NCBI GenBank assembly: GCA_035374585.1
Contig: DAOSPF010000004.1
Coordinates: forward strand, 17,326 to 81,325
DNA length: 64,000 bases
Reading direction: 5' to 3'
Source of the DNA: JAKPQD01 sp029572965
GTDB lineage: Bacteria > Bacteroidota > Bacteroidia > Bacteroidales > DTGW01
Each line of letters starts with the position of its first letter. The first letter of the stretch is position 1. Positions 26,513 to 35,291 of this stretch are shown piece after piece. The notes under the pieces are model-generated. The model was not told the DNA's origin. It ran no database searches and was given only the letters and a program-made list of their open reading frames with translations. Position numbers and translations under genes: made by a program.

Positions 26513-27859
26513 CTATAAGCGTAACATGATAATCCTATGGTCTATCAGCACAAAGATAACCGTAATCAGGGCCGAATAAAATAAATACCAACCTACTGGT
26601 ATATACTCATTTGGGTTAATGCCCAGTTTAAAGTAATTATAGGACATCAGAATTATTTTCTCAATGACATAAACAATTACCGTGGCAACGGCAACCCCTA
26701 CAATCCCATATCGAGGTATCATCAGAAATGTAAGGCCTACGTTGATGATGATATTAAAAACTGCAGTCCACATTACCACTTTGTTCTTTTTAAGCCCTAT
26801 CAATATGGTTTGCGGAAATACCAACCTGCTTGTAATCAACAACACATAAACCATGAATACGTCCGAGCTTTGATAAAAATTTTTAGTGAAAAGTATCGGG
26901 TAAATCAAATCGCTAAAAAACAAAAGCAATATAGAAATCGGAAACAATATATGCATCAAACGCAATGATCGCTTCTTTAAAGTAAGCAAACCAAATTTCA
27001 TTTTCGACATAGACGAAAACTGTGTAAGCATTGCATTGTTTAATCCACTTGCAAGCGTTACAACCAAAGGCATTTCTTTTGCCCCATACCTGAAAATAGC
27101 AAATTTTTCGGGCGAAAATTGAGCCGAAACAATCAATCCATCAATATATTGAGCAGAACCACTCAATAATGAACTAATAATCAACGGTAAGGCAAGATAA
27201 AGATGCTCTTTCATAAAAGATAACGACACCTTTATTATAGCATATTTTTGGATTAACCTTAATAACCATAGAAATCTTATCCCTGAAATAATTACTAAAC
27301 CCCAAATACCTCCCTCAATACCCCATCCTAATTTAACCGGAATAATGACAAATAAAGTTTGTAATGTAAACGAAATCAGACCGTAAGCAAGAATATGTTT
27401 TGGTTTGTTATATAATAAGTATATGTACTCAATCAGACAAGCCGGGCTACTCAATAAAATATACCATAGCAAACCATCGGCATAAGGAAGCGCCTGGCCA
27501 GTTTTATATACCTTTATTCCATCTTTAAATAACCAGCCGGCTGCAAAAAGTAAGAGAGAGATAAACAATATGAGCAAAAAAGTATTAAACAGCTCTGGCG
27601 ATTTCTGAAAAACTTTTCCGTTACGTAGCTTAAAACTTTGATTATTATTAAAAAGAGGTAATAAAGACTGGATGATACCTGTTATCCAAAAGAATGTAAC
27701 AGTACTTGCCAGGAACAATAAGAGTTCAAAATCGCCAATGTCTTTTTTGGTCAGGTCTATACGGGTAAAAATAACACTTATAATTAAAAATGACACAAAC
27801 CTAAGTACCTGAAATACCTGCAAACCCAAAATATTGCTTATGACGAACCTTCTGGCCAA
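26513..27859 (-). CDS. Wzx-type polysaccharide flippase
   Basis: 448 residues with 12-14 hydrophobic segments and short loops, including FVISNILGLQVFQVLRFVSFLIISVIFTRIDLTKKDIGDFELLLFLASTVTFFWITGI at the start, GAKEMPLVVTLASGLNNAMLTQFS in the middle and PRYGIVGVAVATVIVYVIEKIILM near the end. These are features of the MOP/PST superfamily of lipid-linked oligosaccharide flippases. It would move undecaprenyl-linked glycan across the inner membrane. The -7 box TATTTTTG sits 17 nt upstream. It is the first gene of the operon with GH1, next to the wecA operon. A polymerase (Wzy) and most glycosyltransferases are not visible here and may be encoded elsewhere. Confidence 0.82.
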   Translation of the reverse strand: MARRFVISNILGLQVFQVLRFVSFLIISVIFTRIDLTKKDIGDFELLLFLASTVTFFWITGIIQSLLPLFNNNQSFKLRNGKVFQKSPELFNTFLLILFISLLLFAAGWLFKDGIKVYKTGQALPYADGLLWYILLSSPACLIEYIYLLYNKPKHILAYGLISFTLQTLFVIIPVKLGWGIEGGIWGLVIISGIRFLWLLRLIQKYAIIKVSLSFMKEHLYLALPLIISSLLSGSAQYIDGLIVSAQFSPEKFAIFRYGAKEMPLVVTLASGLNNAMLTQFSSMSKMKFGLLTLKKRSLRLMHILFPISILLLFFSDLIYPILFTKNFYQSSDVFMVYVLLITSRLVFPQTILIGLKKNKVVMWTAVFNIIINVGLTFLMIPRYGIVGVAVATVIVYVIEKIILMSYNYFKLGINPNEYIPVGWYLFYSALITVIFVLIDHRIIMLRL

Positions 27860-27875
27860 TGAAAATTATTTGAAG

Positions 27876-27883
27876 CAAAAATA
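27876..27883 (-). promoter_or_regulatory. -7 promoter element (TATTTTTG) of the flippase-GH1 operon
   Basis: TATTTTTG on the minus strand, 17 nt before the flippase start at 27859; the -33 position has a TTTG slightly too close (16 nt). Confidence 0.45.
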
Positions 27884-27929
27884 CACTTTACAAAACAAAG
27901 AACCTAACTTGTTACTGCCAAATTTAGTC

Positions 27930-28733
27930 TTATTGTTGAGCTTTTGCAATACATGTTATTCCAATTACGCCCAATATAGTAACTGTCCATGCCACAGCAC
28001 CAAACCCTGTCAAATCTTGCAGATAAACCTGGTTGGATGGCTTATACATCAGGTTTTCAGGGTCTAACATAGTATTAGATATACTTGAAACCCAAAATTC
28101 ATTTTGTATATAAAAGGGCTCAGACTTATTATCTTTCAATGAAAAAGTTAAAAAACACCTTAATGTCATTGGAGTTGAATCGGGCTTAAAATAGTAAAAT
28201 ACTTCAGAAGTCTTACCTACTTTTGAATAAACATTCTTTCGGACCTTATTGCTTTTGTCAAATTGTTTAATAAACTCGCTTCTCAAATAAACCGGCGTTC
28301 GCTGAATAAATGATTTAGGGGCTACAAAAGTAACTTGTTCACTTTTTGCCATTGTCCCTGTGATGTCTGAATTGCTGTAAGTAAAATTCTTAGAGAATTT
28401 GTATTCTTCAGAAGAGGAAGAAGCGTTAATTGTCGCAATATCCTTCCACAAACTGATATTATGTCCATTTACAATTGCTGAAGATTTGCTCCAATCAATG
28501 TATAAAGGAAAATTTGACTTATTATAAATTTCAAAGCTCATTGGAAAACAATTTCCATTAAACGAATATACAACTTTAACAGTATCATTTTCAAAAACAT
28601 ACGCTTTGCTTTCATTTTGATTGACGTTTCCACTCAATGTAATATACTGATACTTAGTACACCCAGAAAAAGTAATTACGCCTAATGTTATTGTCAAAAT
28701 ACAAAATATCCTTTTAATCCTAATGAACCTCAT
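27930..28733 (-). CDS. hypothetical lipoprotein, 267 residues
   Basis: The signal peptide ends in the lipobox TFSGC (Cys about 25), followed by TKYQYITLSGNVNQNESKAYVFENDTVKVVYSFNGNCFPMSFEIYNKSNFPLYIDWSKSSAIVNG. This resembles a beta-sandwich that opposes a hydrophilic face. A C-terminal hydrophobic stretch (FGAVAWTVTILGVIGITCIAKAQQ) could be a second membrane anchor. No family was recognised and the neighbours do not clarify the role. The start is 177 nt from the DUF2589 gene, with which it is divergent. Confidence 0.6.
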   Translation of the reverse strand: MRFIRIKRIFCILTITLGVITFSGCTKYQYITLSGNVNQNESKAYVFENDTVKVVYSFNGNCFPMSFEIYNKSNFPLYIDWSKSSAIVNGHNISLWKDIATINASSSSEEYKFSKNFTYSNSDITGTMAKSEQVTFVAPKSFIQRTPVYLRSEFIKQFDKSNKVRKNVYSKVGKTSEVFYYFKPDSTPMTLRCFLTFSLKDNKSEPFYIQNEFWVSSISNTMLDPENLMYKPSNQVYLQDLTGFGAVAWTVTILGVIGITCIAKAQQ

Positions 28734-28909
28734 AACCCAGAGTTTAGTGTTTAAATGTACATTAACGAATTCTATGCCAAATTAAAACAAATTTGTCTTA
28801 TAACTATTCTTTTCAAATAAAAAACAGAAGTTGACCTTCTAAAAAAATATTTGCAGAGATTTATTTTTCCTTTTTACAACAAAGCCTTATTTTAGCAAAA
28901 ACTCATACC

Positions 28910-29533
28910 ATGGATGCAATTAAAGATCAAAAAACACCTCCCATTACATTGCCACAGGCTGTATTGGCACCACTTCTTTCTCTTTTTCAAGCGCAAGTTC
29001 ATGCAGGTAGGGCATTTCTAAGTTATTTGCTTCAAATAGGTTCGCCCCATGTTGAGGTTGACGAATCTGGAATGATTATAGAACAAGCCCGTAAAGAAAA
29101 AGAAGCATTGTATAAGCAAACCTTTACTTTTGAAAAAAAAGTTAATGACCAAACACAAAAGTTTGAGCTTTCGGTCCCTACTTTATCTCTTGTTCCTATT
29201 GCTCCGCTGGGAATTGACTCTGCCGAGTTCGAATTCGATTTCAGGGTTGAAAATTTTCAGGCGCATGCCCAAATGCAAAAATCTGAAAAGAAGGCTCTTG
29301 AAAAGGATGCCTTTTCATCTGATAATCGTCCATGGTACTTAGTTGAAAACCCAATTAATTTTAGTGGCAATGTTGTGCCTCCTTCTGAAGAAGCTACAGC
29401 GACAAGTAAAACGCAAAATGTTATCAAAATTAAAATTACTGTTGGGAAACAACCCATTCCATCAGGATTGGACAAATTTCTGGTATCGCTCAACCAATTG
29501 GCTGAGGTAAATGAAATGAAAAGTGTGCAATAA
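28910..29533 (+). CDS. DUF2589-family protein
   Basis: 207 residues and no signal peptide, so it is cytosolic. The pattern of DUF2589 is present: TLPQAVLAPLLSLFQAQVHAGRAFLSYLLQIG near the start, then LSVPTLSLVPIAPLGIDSAEFEFDFRVENF, the hallmark segment of a beta-strand core, followed by a second strand region ending IKIKITVGKQPIPSGLDKFLVSLNQL. Members are small and sometimes found in phage- or tail-like contexts, but no such genes are near here. A terminator hairpin follows 80-110 nt downstream. The function is unknown. Confidence 0.75.
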   Translation: MDAIKDQKTPPITLPQAVLAPLLSLFQAQVHAGRAFLSYLLQIGSPHVEVDESGMIIEQARKEKEALYKQTFTFEKKVNDQTQKFELSVPTLSLVPIAPLGIDSAEFEFDFRVENFQAHAQMQKSEKKALEKDAFSSDNRPWYLVENPINFSGNVVPPSEEATATSKTQNVIKIKITVGKQPIPSGLDKFLVSLNQLAEVNEMKSVQ

Positions 29534-29617
29534 AATTCAAAAATTGCAAATATTTTGATACTATTTATCCGCAAATAATCATCAAGCCTCAATAAAGGAT
29601 AGTGCATACATAAAAAA

Positions 29618-29647
29618 AAATGCACCCATATTTCTACGGGTGCATTT
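29618..29647. terminator. hairpin terminator downstream of DUF2589 gene
   Basis: AAATGCACCC (29618-29627) pairs with GGGTGCATTT (29638-29647) around a 10-nt loop. A run of eleven-plus A residues precedes it, making the minus strand the better terminator; the plus strand has only short T runs. It may terminate a minus-strand transcript (see findings). Confidence 0.6.
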
Positions 29648-29994
29648 ACAAACTAACCAACCTAAAAAGAGATTTCAAGAAATACTATCAACCTCAGTAC
29701 TACTAACTTAATGCATATATAATATGTATTATACCAATCTTTTGTTACAAAATAAATCTTATTTAAATAAAACTAACTCTCAATATATTTCAAAATAGTA
29801 GAAATTTTAACCATTTTTTAAATCAAATATCAATATATTTGATTCAAAAAATCAAATAATTTTATATTTTTAGCTATGTACAACATTTTCAATTTTTATA
29901 ATTACAACAAGCTTAGCGTATAATATACGCTTTGAAAGCCCTCAAATACTGATAATACTAATTTTGACAGAGTTATTTGACAGATTTTTCCCCC

Positions 29995-30022
29995 TTGTTT
30001 GCAACTAATGAATTTAGCTTTG
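29995..30022 (+). promoter_or_regulatory. susC promoter
   Basis: TTG at 29995-29997 and TAGCTTTG at 30015-30022 are 20 nt apart, the Bacteroidota -33/-7 spacing. A transcript would begin near 30029, about 40 nt before the susC start. Confidence 0.6.
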
Positions 30023-30070
30023 GCCAAGCAATTTTTCTCTCAACTACAATACTAACAAAATTAAACAAGT

Positions 30071-33000
30071 ATGAAACAAAATGACATTGAATTGAAAAGC
30101 AATGTAAGCTTTAAACGAGCCTTTCTGTTTTTAGCTTCATTACTTATTTTCACGTGGGCCATAGGCCAGGAAAAAACCATTACCGGTCAAATTGTTGACA
30201 AAACCGGTAGTACATTACCAGGTGTAAATATTGTTGTTAAAGGCACAACAACAGGAACTGTTTCTGACATTGATGGTAAATTTAGCATCAAAGTCCCTAA
30301 TGAAAACGCAGTATTGCAATTTTCATTTATTGGATACGAAACACAAGAAGTTGTTGTAGGGTCTCAAACCAGCATTCCTGTTACTATGAATGAAGCTGTT
30401 AGTGAGCTTAATGAAGTAGTAGTTATTGGTTATGGTACACAGAAAAAAAGCGACCTGACAGGTTCTGTAGCTTCAGTATCTGGTGCTAAGCTTGCCGAAG
30501 TGCCTGTAGCTAATATTGCCCAAGCATTGCAGGGCCGCGCAGCTGGTGTTAGCATTACTACTAATACAGGTATGCCTGGCGGTTCTGTTAACATCCAGAT
30601 TCGTGGGATGACCTCAATCAATGGAACAAACCCATTAGTTGTTATTGACGGTATCCCCGGAGGTGATATGACTAAACTAAACGCAGCAGATATTGCTTCT
30701 GTTGAAATTTTGAAAGATGCTGCTTCTGCTGCTATCTATGGTTCATCAGGTGGTAATGGTGTTATCCTTGTAACAACAAAAAAAGGTAGTGCAGGAAAAA
30801 TTACAACCAATGTAAACTATTCTTATGGCTGGCAAAGCATTGCTAACGAAGTAGAAATGATGGGCCTTAAAGATTACAACAGGGTATTAGGCGAACTCAA
30901 GTTAGCTCAATTTACTACTAATATTGACACATTAGAATATTACAACTGGAACGATCTTTTCTTCAAAAAGAATGTTCCTATGCAAAGTGCTGACTTTAGT
31001 GTTGCAGGCGGTTCTGAAAAATCAAATTTCTATATTAGTGGTTCTTACCTCGAACAAGAAGGTATTATTAAGAAATCAAATTACACAAAAACAAACTTGC
31101 GTGTAAAAGCTGACCAAAAGTTGACCAACCATATTAAGTTTGATCAAAATGTTAGTTATTCAAACACAATCAACGAAGGTTACGAAGAATGGATGTATAC
31201 TGGTGTTTACCAAACCCCGGTTTATAATGCCATCATTATGCCACCTTACATGAAAGGATATCAGGACGATGGAAAATGGACTGTTACACCTGGTGGGGTA
31301 AGAAACGCCATGGTTATGGTTGATAACAGAAATTACTGGTCAAAAAATGCTGTATTTGAAGCCAATGCAGGTTTAACCATTGAATTGTTTAAAGGATTGA
31401 CCTATACTCCACGTATAGCCGGAACAATGTCAATTCTTGATAATCAAAACTACACTCCAAAATACTTTGCTAAAGCTGATGATTATCAAACATTTAACCT
31501 TTTAGAGAAAAATATGCAAAGAGGCTTCAATTGGATGTTGCAAAACGTTGTTACTTATAACACTAGCATTTCTGAAGTACACAATGTTTCTGTAATGGCA
31601 GGTATGGAAGCTTCAAGAAACTGGGGGTATAATATTCAAGGTTCGAGGCAAAATATAGCAAGCGATTTGCCAAACATGCTTTATTTTGTTAAATCATTGG
31701 ACGACACTTCAAATTTTCAAAATGTTACAGGTACAGGTTATGAAAGAAAATTTGCTGCATACTTTGGACGTTTGTCTTATGATTATAAAGGATTAGTTCT
31801 TTTACAGTTTAACCTGCGCCGAGACGGTCAGTCAGATTTTGGGCCTAACAACAGGTGGGGTAACTTCTATTCAGGTTCTGCCGGTTTCAAATTCAGCGAA
31901 TTAGAAGCTGTTAAGAATTTAGGGTTAATTAGTTTTGGTAAAGTAAGGTTGTCTTATGGTGAAATGGGACAGTATCCACGTTCAAACTGGCCTTATTTAG
32001 CTAAAATCTTAACTACTGTCCCTACTTATAATTATTCATTTAATAATAGGGTTTCTCAAACTGGTGCAGGCCCTGTACAAATTGCCAACCCTGATATTCA
32101 ATGGGAAAAGGTTCAATCACAAGGTGTAGGTCTTGATTTAGGCTTTTTTAAAGACAAAGTCATGTTTTCTATTGATTATTTCAACAAATACAACAACAAC
32201 ATGTTGATGTACAAAGATGTTGGACTTGTAAACGGTGTTTTCCAAACCAATTCAGGTGGTGAAGGCGGGCCTACAAGACCTGAAGTTAACTCTGGTACAG
32301 TAAAAAATAGTGGTATAGAATTATCTCTCTCATACAAAGAAACTTTTGGAGAACTTAAATCGCAGTTAGACTTTAACTTAACTTATGTTACCAATGAGAT
32401 TACTGATTTAGCTACCGACTCAATTGTAAAAGGAAATGTTCACAACGAATTTTCGGGTATTACCATTAGTAAAATTGGACATTCAATTGGTGAATTTTGG
32501 GGTTATCAATCAGATGGAATTTTTAGAAAAGGAGACCCTACATTAACCGATGCAAAAGGGAAACCTTTCTTCTATACTATAAATGCTAAAGGTGATACTG
32601 TTAAATATAGCACAGCTGTCACTGCCGGAGATGCAAAATGGGTAGATTTGAACAATGACGGTATTATTGACAACAACGACCGTACCTATTTAGGAAACCC
32701 TAACCCTCCATTCGTATTCAGCTTTTCTATTAACCTTGCATACAAAGCATTAGACTTTTCTGCTTTCTTCAATGGAGTATATGGCAACAAAATATTCAAT
32801 GGTGGGAAACGTTATTTCTATGACTGGAACAACAGAATTACCAACCGTGCTGCTGCCTTTGCCGATAGATACAGAGAACCTCTTACAGATAAACAAGGAA
32901 ACTTAATCCTCGACAACCACGGGGTTCCTATTGACGAAGGAAACACTTCAAGCAGTATGCCTAAAATGGGGGTTAACAGTTGGGGCCGTTCTTCTGATTT

Positions 33001-33262
33001 GTTAATTGAAGATGGCTCATACTTAAGGTTAAAATCTATCCAACTAGGATATACAGTTCCACCAAAGCTTACCCAAAAAGTGAAAATTGAGAAATTTAGG
33101 GTGTATGTATCAGTATCTAATGTGTTTACATTGACAAAATACTCCGGATACGATCCTGAAGTGGCACGTTATGACTTTAGTGACCCATCAATATTGGGTG
33201 TTGATATTGGAGGATATCCTAAAACAAGGATGTTTACAGTAGGAGCTAATCTTTCATTTTAA
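30071..33262 (+). CDS. SusC/RagA-family TonB-linked outer-membrane transporter
   Basis: Takes up a large ligand, often an oligosaccharide or peptide, across the outer membrane with SusD as the lid. It has 1063 residues: signal peptide (to about AIGQ, residue 32), CarboxypepD_reg-like domain (about 36-115: TGQIVDKTGSTLPGVNIVVKGTTTGTVSDIDGKF), the SusC signature LNEVVVIGYGTQKKSDLTGSVASVS, plug (about 130-245) with LQGRAAGVSITTNTGMPGGSVNIQIRGMTSINGTNPLVVIDGIPGG and ASAAIYGSSGGNGVILVTTKKG, then the barrel with AAFADRYREPL and a final strand ending in GANLSF. Length is typical. It has its own promoter; SusD follows 19 nt later. Ligand unknown; no sulfatase, glycoside hydrolase or sensor typical of a polysaccharide locus is adjacent. 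Confidence 0.96.
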   Translation: MKQNDIELKSNVSFKRAFLFLASLLIFTWAIGQEKTITGQIVDKTGSTLPGVNIVVKGTTTGTVSDIDGKFSIKVPNENAVLQFSFIGYETQEVVVGSQTSIPVTMNEAVSELNEVVVIGYGTQKKSDLTGSVASVSGAKLAEVPVANIAQALQGRAAGVSITTNTGMPGGSVNIQIRGMTSINGTNPLVVIDGIPGGDMTKLNAADIASVEILKDAASAAIYGSSGGNGVILVTTKKGSAGKITTNVNYSYGWQSIANEVEMMGLKDYNRVLGELKLAQFTTNIDTLEYYNWNDLFFKKNVPMQSADFSVAGGSEKSNFYISGSYLEQEGIIKKSNYTKTNLRVKADQKLTNHIKFDQNVSYSNTINEGYEEWMYTGVYQTPVYNAIIMPPYMKGYQDDGKWTVTPGGVRNAMVMVDNRNYWSKNAVFEANAGLTIELFKGLTYTPRIAGTMSILDNQNYTPKYFAKADDYQTFNLLEKNMQRGFNWMLQNVVTYNTSISEVHNVSVMAGMEASRNWGYNIQGSRQNIASDLPNMLYFVKSLDDTSNFQNVTGTGYERKFAAYFGRLSYDYKGLVLLQFNLRRDGQSDFGPNNRWGNFYSGSAGFKFSELEAVKNLGLISFGKVRLSYGEMGQYPRSNWPYLAKILTTVPTYNYSFNNRVSQTGAGPVQIANPDIQWEKVQSQGVGLDLGFFKDKVMFSIDYFNKYNNNMLMYKDVGLVNGVFQTNSGGEGGPTRPEVNSGTVKNSGIELSLSYKETFGELKSQLDFNLTYVTNEITDLATDSIVKGNVHNEFSGITISKIGHSIGEFWGYQSDGIFRKGDPTLTDAKGKPFFYTINAKGDTVKYSTAVTAGDAKWVDLNNDGIIDNNDRTYLGNPNPPFVFSFSINLAYKALDFSAFFNGVYGNKIFNGGKRYFYDWNNRITNRAAAFADRYREPLTDKQGNLILDNHGVPIDEGNTSSSMPKMGVNSWGRSSDLLIEDGSYLRLKSIQLGYTVPPKLTQKVKIEKFRVYVSVSNVFTLTKYSGYDPEVARYDFSDPSILGVDIGGYPKTRMFTVGANLSF

Positions 33263-33281
33263 CAAATAAAATCAATTGAAT

Positions 33282-34943
33282 ATGAAAACAAAAATATATA
33301 AGTACTTATTAATCGGTTTGTTATTTAGTTTTGTAATGAGCTGTAAAGAGGATTTCCTCAATGTTGAGCCTATTGCAACAGATAACGAAGCATCTTTCTA
33401 TTTAACCCAGAAAGATGCAGAAATGGCTACTACTGCTGTATATGCCCAATTAGCATATATGACTGCCTGGGACAGGGAAACATCTATGTTATTGGGTAAT
33501 ATGGCTTCTGATGACGCTGATGCTGGCGGTGAAGACCCTGGAGATGTTACCAGTTTTCAGGATATTGCAAAACTTAAACATATCCCATCGAATGAAAATC
33601 TCAGGCTTCCATATGGTGTGTTTTATAAAGCTATTATGCTTGCTAATAAAGCTTTAGAAAAATTGCCCAATATCCCTAAAATTGACAAAGAGGCATCTCC
33701 TGCTGCAATAAATCAAATGATAGCTGAAATTAAAGCTCTGAGGGCATTAAATACCTTTCAGTTAACACAGATTTATGGTGAAGTACCTTTAGTTGACCAT
33801 GTTTTAGGCTCTTCTGAATTTATTCAGCCTCGTGCTAAAATGAAAGATCTTTATGCTTTTATGGAAAAAGATTTAAAAGAAGCTATTGAAGTACTCCCTT
33901 TAAGCTATGATGCTGAAAATGTTGGAAGAATTACAAAAGGGGCTGCTATGGCTATTTTAGCAAAAATTTATCTCTTTGGTTCTTCTTATGCAAAAAATTA
34001 CCCTGGGGACGCTCGTTTTGAAGGATTGACCGAAAGATGGGCAGATGCTTTGGCTATGGCTGAAAATGTTATGAACCTTGGGGTTTATAAGCTTTTAGGT
34101 GCTGATGGCGAAACATATAGTTGCTGGAGGGGTGATAAGGTTAGCGGATTCCGTTATTTGTTTACTACTGCCGGCGATAACAGTGCTGAAGCAATACTTG
34201 AAGTACAAAATATCCAGGACGGATTAAAATGGTTGAGCTCCAGAGGTTCATCTATTGTTCACTGGTCTGGGCCTCGTTACTATTATGATGCCAAAGGGGT
34301 AAAACAAACTACAAGCTATTGGGGCTTTGATATACCCACAAAGTCACTAAAAGACGAATTTGAAGCTGGTGACCCACGCTTGGATATTACTATTCACATG
34401 CCTGGCGGAAATGACTCAATCAACTTAACAGGTGGCTGGTATAAAATTTGCTTTGACAATTCATTAACCCGTATGTACCAGAACAAATACGAATGTTCGT
34501 ATGATGAGTATCGTAAAAATACCGGTTCTTGGAACGAAGCTCCTATGAATTTCAAAATATTGCGCTATGGCGAAGTTGTTTTGACTGCTGCTGAAGCTGC
34601 TGTAATGCTTGGCAATAATGATAAAGCACTGAAATATATCAATATGATACGTTCACGTGCACGTGCTTGTGGTGGCCCAGGTAATACTGTTCCTGCTGAT
34701 CTTACTGGTACCGTAACTTTAGATCAGGTAAAACATGAACGCAGGTGCGAGTTAGCCTTGGAAGGGAAACGTTTCTACGACTTAGTTCGTTGGGGAGATG
34801 CTTCTGCCAAGTTAAACGGGTTTGTTAAAGGAAATGATGAATCTGTTGTATTTGTTAAGGGTAAACATGAGTTTTTCCCTATTCCTCAAGCCGAGGTTGA
34901 TGTTAGCAAGGGTGTTCTTAAACAATATCCTGGTTGGGAATAA
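33282..34943 (+). CDS. SusD/RagB-family outer-membrane lipoprotein
   Basis: Binds ligand at the surface and caps the SusC barrel. The start at 33282 (MKTKIYKYLL) is preferred over an upstream TTG. The signal peptide ends in the lipobox FVMSC (Cys 21). Recognisable SusD features are FLNVEPIATDNEASFYLTQKDAEMATTAVYAQL, KALEKLPNIP, AEIKALRALNTFQLTQIYGEVPLVDH with the TPR-like helices, EAAVMLGNNDKALKYINMIRSRA, LDQVKHERRCELALEGKRFYDLVRWG and FFPIPQAEVDVSKG close to the end. It is co-transcribed with susC. A good terminator follows. Confidence 0.95.
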   Translation: MKTKIYKYLLIGLLFSFVMSCKEDFLNVEPIATDNEASFYLTQKDAEMATTAVYAQLAYMTAWDRETSMLLGNMASDDADAGGEDPGDVTSFQDIAKLKHIPSNENLRLPYGVFYKAIMLANKALEKLPNIPKIDKEASPAAINQMIAEIKALRALNTFQLTQIYGEVPLVDHVLGSSEFIQPRAKMKDLYAFMEKDLKEAIEVLPLSYDAENVGRITKGAAMAILAKIYLFGSSYAKNYPGDARFEGLTERWADALAMAENVMNLGVYKLLGADGETYSCWRGDKVSGFRYLFTTAGDNSAEAILEVQNIQDGLKWLSSRGSSIVHWSGPRYYYDAKGVKQTTSYWGFDIPTKSLKDEFEAGDPRLDITIHMPGGNDSINLTGGWYKICFDNSLTRMYQNKYECSYDEYRKNTGSWNEAPMNFKILRYGEVVLTAAEAAVMLGNNDKALKYINMIRSRARACGGPGNTVPADLTGTVTLDQVKHERRCELALEGKRFYDLVRWGDASAKLNGFVKGNDESVVFVKGKHEFFPIPQAEVDVSKGVLKQYPGWE

Positions 34944-34970
34944 ACTTGATTATTTTCATATAGCATAAAA

Positions 34971-35007
34971 AAAGGTGCTTCATTTTGTGTGAAGCACCTT
35001 TTTTTAT
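34971..35007. terminator. terminator of the susC-susD operon
   Basis: AAAGGTGCTTC (34971-34981) pairs with GAAGCACCTTT (34991-35001) over a 9-nt loop, followed by T residues on the plus strand and preceded by A residues, so it can work on both strands. Confidence 0.85.
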
Positions 35008-35093
35008 GCTGATACTAAAAACACTATGCAAATTACAATGTCGTTTATTATGACAACATTTTCAATGATAATTGTCAAGGATTTGTTGTTAAC

Positions 35094-35276
35094 TTAAAGT
35101 GTTATTGAAATACAAAGGAATTTTTCTGTTAAAGGTTTCGCTGTTTTCATTGCATCGTTATTGCCTTGAATTTTTGTAATTTTTGCTTCAGGATAAAAGT
35201 TTGCAATGCTAATACCTATGCATTCTTTTAATGCTTTTAATGTCGAACTGACGTTAATCTTATGACGAATTCCGTT
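35094..35276 (-). pseudogene. possible gene remnant, open frame without start codon
   Basis: A minus-strand frame of 60 codons is open between two stops (35277-35279 and 35094-35096). Its translation (VSSTLKALKECIGISIANFYPEAKITKIQ and so on) has the composition of a real protein end: mixed hydrophobic and charged residues and no low-complexity runs. There is no ATG near its start; the only Met is internal. It lies just past the end of the haem/propeller gene at 35292 but in a separate frame. It could be a decayed gene tail or a chance opening. Confidence 0.25.
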
Positions 35277-35291
35277 TTAATTTTATTGAAT

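Larger units (their letters stand above)
29534..30070. other. 537-bp intergenic region upstream of susC
   Basis: Contains the hairpin at 29618-29647 with its A/T flanks and an AC-rich stretch (CTAACCAACCT), then a very AT-rich block (29700-29900) with no gene, and the susC promoter at 29995-30022. No ORF of interest is seen. Confidence 0.6.
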
